A stretch of DNA of 39,470 nt from Gammaproteobacteria bacterium (GTDB taxonomy: Bacteria; Pseudomonadota; Gammaproteobacteria; Pseudomonadales; Pseudohongiellaceae), in NCBI GenBank assembly GCA_002731775.1, contig PCCP01000060.1:1-39470 (forward strand), read 5' to 3'. Each line of letters opens with the position of its first letter. The first letter of the stretch is position 1. The notes beneath the pieces were generated by a model, which saw only the letters and a list, made by a program, of their open reading frames with translations, was not told the DNA's origin and ran no database searches. A program made the translations under genes and the position numbers. Below, piece by piece: positions 22,375 to 29,825 of this stretch.

Positions 22375-24930
22375 ATGCCTAAAGCAAATCACTATTATCT
22401 GGCTATCATCGGTGCAGGGCCGGCAGGTTTGAGCGCTGCTGGTAGGGCTGCGTGGTACGCGGCACAAGGAAATGCGCCCGATAGCAGCTACATCCTGGTG
22501 GAGGGTTCTGCGGGTTTGGCCAATACCATTTTTAACTACCAAAAAGGCAAGTTCGTGATGGCAGAGCCCGGCTATCTTATGCTTAGAAGCGATCTGTCGT
22601 TTCAGGCAGGGTCGAGGGAGGACATCCTCTCAAGCTGGGAAAGTTCGGCAAAGAGCGTCGAGATGAATATACGGTCCGATGCCAAGGTCTCTGGCATCGA
22701 ACGCGATGCAGACAAATTCACCATTCAATTTACTGAGGCAGAGGATATAACCGCCGATTTTGTCGTCCTCGCCATTGGTTCTGAAGGAAACCCACGTCCT
22801 CTGGGCGTACCGGGTCAATATCTGCCATTGGTGCAATACACCTTGGTGGATGCCGCCGAGTACAGCAATGAAACCATCGTAGTAGTAGGTGCCGGGGACT
22901 CTGCCATTGAAAACGCACTGGCCCTGGCCAAGCAGAATCAGGTCTATATCTTGAATCGACGCAGCGAGTTCAGTCGGGCCAAAGAAGGCAATCTCGATGC
23001 AATCCTGAAGGCGGCGAACAACAAGAATGTCAGCCTGAGCTGCTACTACAACACGGTGGTAGAAAAAGTAGAAGCAATACCCGCGAGTGTCGATGAGTCG
23101 GAAGATCCCCAGTACCAGATTTTTCTGAATACGGGAGAAGGCCAGGAGAATTTTCCGGTTAATCGCATCGTCGCCAGGCTTGGTTCGGTTCCAGCCAGGA
23201 AATTTCTGGAATCCATCGGCATCGAATTTGCCAGTGAGAATATAAGATCCAATCCGGTGCTGGACGAACGCTATGAGTCCTCGGTTCCGGGTCTCTTTGT
23301 TATTGGCTCTCTTGCCGGGTATCCACTGATCAAGCAGGGGATGAATCAAGGCCACGATGTGGTGTCATTCATCTTCGGTGATTTGATAGAGCCCGTCGAA
23401 TACGGCCTCCTGGAAAAACAGTTCCAGTATCTCCCATTTGCGTTAACCGTGGATCAGACTACCCGTCTTTTTCGGCAACGTATCCCCATGTTTAACGAAA
23501 TGAATTTGCTGCAATTTCGTGAATTGATTATCGAAAGTAATTTGATGGTTTGCTACCAGGAAGAAGAGGTTTATCAACGGGAAAGTCAGCGTGCGCGTGG
23601 CATGCAGTCCGAAGCTGATAAATCAGAGTCGAAAGATACCAAGATTAGACGATCAGGGGAGTATATATTTCGCCAGGGAAGCTTCGGCGGTTCTTTTTTC
23701 ACCATTATCAAGGGCGAAGTGGCATTAACCCTAAAACAAACGGGTCGTCAAATAGCGGTTCTGGGACGGGGGCAGTTTTTTGGGGAATCGGGTCTGCTTT
23801 CGGGTCAACCTCGCAGCTGCGATGCTGTTGCAGTGGGTGATTGCATCCTGGTGGAAACACCGCGTCGAACCATGATCAAGTTGATGAATTCCAATGACCA
23901 AATTGCAGAAGGAATAGATTTGATCTTTCGTCTGCGCGCGCTGCAGACAAAAATAGCGCCCAAAATCGCCATTGACGAACTGGTTGAAATTGGAGTCAAG
24001 ACCGAGGTCAGGAGAATTAGAGCTGGTGAGACGCTGTATGAGCCTGACGATGTTGGGAACAGCCTGTTCATCGTCAGAAGTGGTTCAATTACCCTCTCTC
24101 ATGTAAACCATGAGGGGAAAACTGTAGTAGTGGGTCAGTTTCAGGCAGGCGCCGTAATTGGCGAGATGGCGTTAATGGGAGACCGCCAACGTCATCATCT
24201 TGCCGTTGCCTCAGTCTTAACCGAGATCATTGAAGTAGAGGAGGAAGAATTTTTCCAGTTGGTGGAAAATGATTCGTCCGGCATTGAAAAGCTACAACGT
24301 GATGTCAGTGAGAAATATGTGCAACAGAACACTATGGATGCACAACCGGACGTTGGACAAGCCATGCAATTCTTTATGGATCAGGGATTAGGCGAAGCAA
24401 CTAATACCTTGGTCATCGACGAGAGTCTTTGTGTCTCCTGTGACTTCTGTGAAAAAGCTTGTGCGGAGACTCACGGCGGAGTCTCCCGGCTCGATCGAAA
24501 ATCTGGAAGCAGTTTCGCGCAGTTACATGTCCCGGTGGCATGCCGCCACTGTCAACAACCCCACTGCATGAAAGATTGCCCACCCGATGCGATTCACCGC
24601 AAGGGATCCGGCGAAGTTTTCATCGACAGCACCTGTATTGGTTGTGGCAACTGTATGAATAATTGTCCATATGGAGTTATACGACTTGCCTATGATGCAC
24701 CGAGCAAGCCTTCGATTTTGTCCTGGATGTTGTTTGGCGATGGCGATGGCGCCGGTGAAGTGGAAAACTACGAGCCTGATTCCAAGGCACTTGCCAAGGG
24801 CAAGAAAGCGGTGAAGTGCGATGCCTGTATGTCATTGGCAACCGGGCCCGCCTGTGTCAGTGCCTGTCCTACGGGCGCCGCTAAGCGCTTGTCTCAGAAT
24901 CAGTATTTAAGCTATTTGCAAGAGCATTAG
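22375..24930 (+). CDS. FAD oxidoreductase fused to two cNMP-type domains and a four-cluster [4Fe-4S] module
   Basis: The 851-residue protein has three parts. Residues 1-330 form a thioredoxin-reductase-like flavoprotein: FAD site IIGAGPAGLS near 12-20 and NAD(P) site VVVGAGDSAIENA near 169. Two cyclic-nucleotide-binding-like domains follow (about 420-530 and 541-645). Their cassettes read GESGLLSGQPRSC and GEMALMGDRQRHH, both degenerate. The C-terminus (about 680-850) has sixteen Cys in four groups (CVSCDFCEKAC, CRHCQQPHCMKDC, CIGCGNCMNNC, CDAC...CVSAC), as in DmsB/NrfC-type four-cluster subunits. No signal peptide, so cytoplasmic. It is followed three bases later by the di-haem b candidate, to which it probably passes electrons. 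No molybdopterin subunit is encoded nearby. Confidence 0.85.
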   Translation: MPKANHYYLAIIGAGPAGLSAAGRAAWYAAQGNAPDSSYILVEGSAGLANTIFNYQKGKFVMAEPGYLMLRSDLSFQAGSREDILSSWESSAKSVEMNIRSDAKVSGIERDADKFTIQFTEAEDITADFVVLAIGSEGNPRPLGVPGQYLPLVQYTLVDAAEYSNETIVVVGAGDSAIENALALAKQNQVYILNRRSEFSRAKEGNLDAILKAANNKNVSLSCYYNTVVEKVEAIPASVDESEDPQYQIFLNTGEGQENFPVNRIVARLGSVPARKFLESIGIEFASENIRSNPVLDERYESSVPGLFVIGSLAGYPLIKQGMNQGHDVVSFIFGDLIEPVEYGLLEKQFQYLPFALTVDQTTRLFRQRIPMFNEMNLLQFRELIIESNLMVCYQEEEVYQRESQRARGMQSEADKSESKDTKIRRSGEYIFRQGSFGGSFFTIIKGEVALTLKQTGRQIAVLGRGQFFGESGLLSGQPRSCDAVAVGDCILVETPRRTMIKLMNSNDQIAEGIDLIFRLRALQTKIAPKIAIDELVEIGVKTEVRRIRAGETLYEPDDVGNSLFIVRSGSITLSHVNHEGKTVVVGQFQAGAVIGEMALMGDRQRHHLAVASVLTEIIEVEEEEFFQLVENDSSGIEKLQRDVSEKYVQQNTMDAQPDVGQAMQFFMDQGLGEATNTLVIDESLCVSCDFCEKACAETHGGVSRLDRKSGSSFAQLHVPVACRHCQQPHCMKDCPPDAIHRKGSGEVFIDSTCIGCGNCMNNCPYGVIRLAYDAPSKPSILSWMLFGDGDGAGEVENYEPDSKALAKGKKAVKCDACMSLATGPACVSACPTGAAKRLSQNQYLSYLQEH

Positions 24931-24933
24931 ACA

Positions 24934-25827
24934 GTGTCAGAAAACATACTCACACACGCGAAGTCGCTTTATCTCTATATCAGTATTACCCTGGTGCTGG
25001 TGTGCTACGCTATCTATCTATCTCAAGCGGGTATAGAAGGAGCCAATGGTGGTACACCCCAGGGATACTTGTTAGGTACAGTCGCTGCCGTACTAATTCT
25101 CTGGCTTACTTTTCTTGGCGCGCGAAAGCGTAGTTTCAAATCGAGCGTGGGCAGTGTTAAAGGATGGGTGTCAGCCCATGTCTATCTTGGCACCAGTCTG
25201 ATTCTAATCGCGAGTTTCCACAGTGATTTTCAGATCGGTATTAATGTTCACACGCTGACTTATGGCTTACTGCTGATGGTTATTTTTAGTGGATTCTATG
25301 GCATCTATACCTATCTCAGATATCCGCAGATGCTTTCATCCCTGTCCAATGGGAGAAGCAGAGATGACAATATGGCGGTGCTGCAAGACATAACGGAGGG
25401 AATAGAAGCTATTTGCGGGCAATTAGACAGCGAACTGCAGATTACAGTCATCAGCGCTATAGATAGGACCTTCATAGGCGGAACCAACCAGGATATTTTG
25501 TTTGGCAGAGATCATTCCACCATGTTCAATAACGTTTTCGAGGTAGATGAGATCAGCCGAGCGGATGTCGTACCCAACCCAGATCAGCAACGGATAATAG
25601 AGTTTGTTGCCAAGCGTATGCCGAGGGGAAGCCGGTCGGAAGAACCGAAACTGTTATTACAACTACTAAGCCTGTTAATTAGAAGACAACAGCTACTACG
25701 TAACTTGCGAAAATCCTCGCAATTAAAGGCGCGCACCAAAATTTGGTTGTTGTTCCACATTCCGCTTAGTATTGCATTGCTGGTGGCCCTGCTTATTCAC
25801 ATTGTGTCAGTTTTTTTCTACTGGTAA
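24934..25827 (+). CDS. Membrane protein, candidate di-haem b cytochrome
   Basis: The 297-residue protein has about five hydrophobic helices (near 12-30, 45-62, 80-98, 105-127 and 272-296), with a soluble stretch at about 130-270. Two helices carry His pairs spaced exactly 14 residues: His82/His96 in HVYLGTSLILIASFH and His275/His289 in HIPLSIALLVALLIH. That spacing is the hallmark of bis-His binding of two b haems across a bilayer. The start is GTG at 24934, three bases after the FeS-flavoprotein stop, so translation is probably coupled. It likely anchors that protein and moves electrons towards the periplasm. The overall family is not recognised. Confidence 0.7.
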   Translation: MSENILTHAKSLYLYISITLVLVCYAIYLSQAGIEGANGGTPQGYLLGTVAAVLILWLTFLGARKRSFKSSVGSVKGWVSAHVYLGTSLILIASFHSDFQIGINVHTLTYGLLLMVIFSGFYGIYTYLRYPQMLSSLSNGRSRDDNMAVLQDITEGIEAICGQLDSELQITVISAIDRTFIGGTNQDILFGRDHSTMFNNVFEVDEISRADVVPNPDQQRIIEFVAKRMPRGSRSEEPKLLLQLLSLLIRRQQLLRNLRKSSQLKARTKIWLLFHIPLSIALLVALLIHIVSVFFYW

Positions 25828-25842
25828 TCGGCTGATAGAATC

Positions 25843-27717
25843 ATGATTTTCCTAATTCGATATAAGAATTACAACACCGGTGGAAACTATGATGTAAAAA
25901 TGGTCGCCTCGCAGATCAGTATCGGCTGTGGCTTAGATCAACATATCCAGGTGTCAGGGTCTGAGGTGGCGAAAGCGCATGCCATCATAAAACCCGCAGG
26001 AATAACCAGAAAAAAAGCACGGCTTACAGGACTCTATGGCAATAAAATCCAAATAAACGACCGCCGCGTCAGAAGTAGCGGGCTCAGTCCCGGCGATGAA
26101 ATTCAATTCCCGTCTCATCGCATAAAGATAATTGAACCAGTTGTAGGGTTTGATTTTTCCTGTGAGGTAGAAATCGATTCGGATGAACTTCGGGCAGATT
26201 TCAAGGAGTCCCTCAAGACTGAATTTGTAGCAAGAAGATGGACGCCCAGACGGCTAGCCTATGGATTTTCATTGTTGCTAATTATATTCGCTTTCCTGTG
26301 GCCCTACTCCGCCTATCTCAGTGGGAAAAACGACAATGACTCTGATCATCAGTGGGCAGGCATGATGTCCGCTATCGCAAATCTTGATCAGAGGTCCTGG
26401 CGGGGTGATGTCTTCTGGTCGCCTGGCCCGCTAATAGACGCTCATCAGAACGCCATCGGCAACAATTGTTCCGCTTGTCATACCCAGGCTTTTCAAGCAG
26501 TAGCCGATGCTGCCTGTGTAACTTGCCATGCTCAAAGCCAACAACACTTTAACGTAAGTAATTTAGCCAATGCAGTAAGTCGTTTGACAGCTTTCGATGT
26601 GCAGGGCGAATCATCGGGGCAGGATAATTCGGGGCCTGAAGAAATCACCAACACACCGGTTTCGATAGACACAGAGCTGCGCTGCGAAAATTGTCATAAG
26701 GAGCACAATGAACCGCAAACTATAATCTCTGAGGTTGACTTGCTGTGTACAACATGTCACGACAGGGAGCTAGCGAAAATGGATGGCAGTAAGGCGCAAT
26801 CAGCTACGGCATTTAATCTCGAAGCCCATCCTGAATTTCAGTATTCCATGTTGGTTGCCAACAATGATCTGGCGTCACAGACCGAGAATTCCCCGATAGT
26901 TGATAGCTGGGAGACGGTAATACAACCCGCGAACCTGGTAGCGGTAGAGAATTCCCATCTCGAATTTTCACACGAGTTTCATCTGCAGCTGGATGAGCCG
27001 CCATTAAATTGTTCAAATTGTCATCGGCTTGACGTGGATAACGAACATTTTGAGACTATCAATATGCGAGACCATTGCTCGAGCTGTCATAAACTTGAAT
27101 TCAATGGGCGAGAGATTCCACATGGAGACACTGCATTAGCCATACGTTCCATCGAAGAATATTTTATAGCATTGTACGTCACGCCCGATCGAGAAATTGA
27201 AACACCGCCGAGACGACTACCCGGCAGGACAGTCAGGACCTGTGAGGATACCGACTATGTCTGTGCCATCGCCAAGGCAGAGGAAGAAATTCAACTTCAG
27301 TTCGATAGATCGGGTTGCATAACCTGTCACCGAGTTTCATCGATCGACAACGGCAGCATTACCCAGGATCAACTGGCGACTCTCGGTGCAGGGACTTCCA
27401 GCTTGTCGCCCCTCAGTCAGTCCTGGATTGTAGAGGAAGTGAGACTCAATGCCGATTGGTATGGCAAGGCGCACTTCGACCACCTCAGTCATCTGACCCA
27501 AACTGGACAATCTGAAATCGAACAATGCAGCGGTTGCCACCAGGCCACAACGTCCGAACACAGTAGCGATGTGCTAATCCCAAAGATCACAACCTGTTTT
27601 CAGTGTCATAACGATAATTCTGCAAATAGTAAAATATCGATGGGATGTGTTCATTGCCACAGTCATCATCCAAGCGCAATAGCGGCGCAAATTCAGCCGC
27701 GTCAGGGTGATCCATAA
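25843..27717 (+). CDS. FHA domain - membrane helix - decahaem cytochrome c fusion
   Basis: The 624-residue protein starts with an FHA-like domain (about 1-105). The phosphopeptide-binding sites are partly degenerate: SIGCG instead of GR, and SEVAKAHAII for the SxxH strand. One membrane helix follows (about 138-158, flanked by RRWTPRR). The rest has ten CxxCH haem sites between about residues 209 and 606: CSACH, CVTCH, CENCH, CTTCH, CSNCH, CSSCH, CITCH, CSGCH, CFQCH, CVHCH. With FHA inside, the haems would be periplasmic, as c-type maturation requires. It lies 15 bp after the cytochrome b gene. Joining a phospho-threonine reader to a multihaem wire is highly unusual. Confidence 0.88.
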   Translation: MIFLIRYKNYNTGGNYDVKMVASQISIGCGLDQHIQVSGSEVAKAHAIIKPAGITRKKARLTGLYGNKIQINDRRVRSSGLSPGDEIQFPSHRIKIIEPVVGFDFSCEVEIDSDELRADFKESLKTEFVARRWTPRRLAYGFSLLLIIFAFLWPYSAYLSGKNDNDSDHQWAGMMSAIANLDQRSWRGDVFWSPGPLIDAHQNAIGNNCSACHTQAFQAVADAACVTCHAQSQQHFNVSNLANAVSRLTAFDVQGESSGQDNSGPEEITNTPVSIDTELRCENCHKEHNEPQTIISEVDLLCTTCHDRELAKMDGSKAQSATAFNLEAHPEFQYSMLVANNDLASQTENSPIVDSWETVIQPANLVAVENSHLEFSHEFHLQLDEPPLNCSNCHRLDVDNEHFETINMRDHCSSCHKLEFNGREIPHGDTALAIRSIEEYFIALYVTPDREIETPPRRLPGRTVRTCEDTDYVCAIAKAEEEIQLQFDRSGCITCHRVSSIDNGSITQDQLATLGAGTSSLSPLSQSWIVEEVRLNADWYGKAHFDHLSHLTQTGQSEIEQCSGCHQATTSEHSSDVLIPKITTCFQCHNDNSANSKISMGCVHCHSHHPSAIAAQIQPRQGDP

Positions 27718-27740
27718 ACCGCAAAGGGAGAAGAAACAGT

Positions 27741-29765
27741 TTGTTAGCAAAGCAAGGCAAAGCAGTAGTAGTTCTAGCCTCACTATCGCTGTTGAGTATG
27801 GCGCCAGCGCATGCACAAAACTGCGATGGTTTTTGCACTGATGCGGACAGTTTTCTCTCGGAGGCCGACGTAGGCCGGATAATCTCTCAGGCGGTGCAGG
27901 AAGCGCAGGCGCTAAATGCGCTGGCGACTATCGCGGTTACCGACCGTGTTGGCAACGTATTGGGCGTCTACCGAATGGGAGATGCTCTGGATCACACAGT
28001 ACACATCGCCACCGAACTGGGGAATGATAATCGATCGATCATCGACAGTGGCCTGGAAGGGATAATCTTACCCACTGCGGCATTGCCCTTTGTTATCGAT
28101 GATCAGGCCGCTATCACCAAGGCAATCACCGGCGCCTACCTGTCATCAGAGGGGAATGCGTTTACCACGCGAACAGCCAGTCAGATCGTGCAGGAAAATT
28201 TCAATCCCGGGGAGATAAACCAGCCCGGAGGACCGCTGTTCGGTGTCCAGTTCAGTCAACTCGCCTGTTCGGACTTTAGCTTATCCAGCGATGGTATGGG
28301 GACTGTGGCGGGTCCCCATAGATCGCCGTTAGGGCTTTCTGCTGATCCCGGAGGGCTGCCACTATACAAAGATGGTAGCCTGGTGGGCGGCATCGGTGTG
28401 ATTGCCGATGGGCTGTATTCCATCGACAAGAATATTACGGATCTGGACTACTCGATAGATGAACTAATTGCAATTGCAGGTACTTTTAATTTTTCGGCAC
28501 CCGTCGATCGGCGCGCCAATCGTATTACGCTGGAGGGTAAGACCCTGCGCTTCAGTGATGTGGAGATTCGAGATCTCAATAGCAATCCAATGCAGGCGGT
28601 TAACATCGGTATGCTGGGCCCGGAAATTGGCAATCTGATTCCCGTGTTCGGCTATACCGATGGCACCATCAAGGCTGGAACGGCGTTTGGTCAATCGGCT
28701 TCAGGTATACGCCCCGATACCCGCGGAGACTATCCGGGTCTGGATGCATTCGTGTTTGTAAACAACAACGATGTAGAACGATTCCCGCCATCGGCGGGCA
28801 CCGACGACGGCGGACTAAATGCTGCGGCACTCAGTGAACAGGAAGTCCGGACCATCCTGCAGGAATCCCTGGCAGTAGCCAACCGTGCCAGAGCTCAGAT
28901 TCGTCGACCACTGGGAAGTCAGGCCAGGGTCACTATCGCAGTGGTGGATACACTGGGGAATATCCTCGGTATGGTGAGAGGACGCGATGCACCAGTATTC
29001 GGCGCCGATGTTGCGGTTCAAAAAGCCCGCACCACAGCCTTCTATTCTTCTGCGCGGGCTGCTCAGTTTCTACAAACCCTGCCACCGGTGAATTATCTCA
29101 ATATCGATGATCTGAATGTGTCACTGAAAGCACCAGTGTTTTTTGCAGATTATGTGACTGAACTCCAGGTTTTTCTAAATGACTCCAAGGCACTGACCGA
29201 CGGTCACTTTGCTTTTTCTGATCGTGCCGGGGGCAATCTTTCCAGGCCCATCTATCCAGACGGTCTGGTAGCGGGACCCCACGGGCCGCTCAGCAAACCG
29301 CCAGGATCACAGAGTGTTTTTTCCACCGGCTTGCAGCTGGATCTGGTTTATCACGGCATCCTGCAGCATATCTTAGCTGTCACGACACAGGGCCTGGTGC
29401 AGGATGTGGGCTCGGACTGCACCGGTATTTCGTTTGGATTCGAATCGCCTTTCTTCATCTCAGAGCAAGTTGACTCACCGCTGCGATCGGGAATTCAGAT
29501 TTTTCCCGGCAGCGTGCCCATTTTCCGGGGAGAGCAATTGGTAGGCGGTATCGGCGTATCCGGCGACGGCGTGGATCAGGACGACATGATTTCGTTCTTA
29601 GGTGTACACAACGCCGGGGTGATACTAAATGGTGCCATTAATAATGCGCCCATCGACCGACGCGCGGACAAGCTCACGCCACAGGGAATAAGACTGCGTT
29701 TTATTCAATGCCCGGTGGCTCCATTTTTGGATAGCCGAGAATCTAATGTGTGTCACAATAAATAG
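27741..29765 (+). CDS. Exported protein with two GlcG/HbpS-like domains
   Basis: The 674-residue protein has a Sec signal peptide (to APAHAQ, about residue 26) and two copies of a GlcG/HbpS (DUF336) domain. The first starts LSEADVGRIISQAVQEA with IAVTDRVGNVLGVYRM. The second starts LSEQEVRTILQESLAVA with IAVVDTLGNILGMVRG. Both end in DRRA(N/D) repeats. HbpS-type proteins bind haem or iron and take part in redox sensing, and a haem-linked role fits the cytochrome neighbours. The start is TTG at 27741 with AAGGGAG ten bases upstream. A duplication within one gene is likely. Confidence 0.75.
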   Translation: MLAKQGKAVVVLASLSLLSMAPAHAQNCDGFCTDADSFLSEADVGRIISQAVQEAQALNALATIAVTDRVGNVLGVYRMGDALDHTVHIATELGNDNRSIIDSGLEGIILPTAALPFVIDDQAAITKAITGAYLSSEGNAFTTRTASQIVQENFNPGEINQPGGPLFGVQFSQLACSDFSLSSDGMGTVAGPHRSPLGLSADPGGLPLYKDGSLVGGIGVIADGLYSIDKNITDLDYSIDELIAIAGTFNFSAPVDRRANRITLEGKTLRFSDVEIRDLNSNPMQAVNIGMLGPEIGNLIPVFGYTDGTIKAGTAFGQSASGIRPDTRGDYPGLDAFVFVNNNDVERFPPSAGTDDGGLNAAALSEQEVRTILQESLAVANRARAQIRRPLGSQARVTIAVVDTLGNILGMVRGRDAPVFGADVAVQKARTTAFYSSARAAQFLQTLPPVNYLNIDDLNVSLKAPVFFADYVTELQVFLNDSKALTDGHFAFSDRAGGNLSRPIYPDGLVAGPHGPLSKPPGSQSVFSTGLQLDLVYHGILQHILAVTTQGLVQDVGSDCTGISFGFESPFFISEQVDSPLRSGIQIFPGSVPIFRGEQLVGGIGVSGDGVDQDDMISFLGVHNAGVILNGAINNAPIDRRADKLTPQGIRLRFIQCPVAPFLDSRESNVCHNK

Positions 29766-29825
29766 CCCAGTCGGACTAGGAAACCGCCGGAGTAAAAACA
29801 GCCGCCATGGAGGACGAAGTAGACC

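Noticed and set aside
22630-23355. Antisense open frame of 241 codons within the FeS-flavoprotein gene
   Set aside because: The sense frame carries unmistakable FAD and NAD(P) motifs throughout. The antisense product resembles no family.
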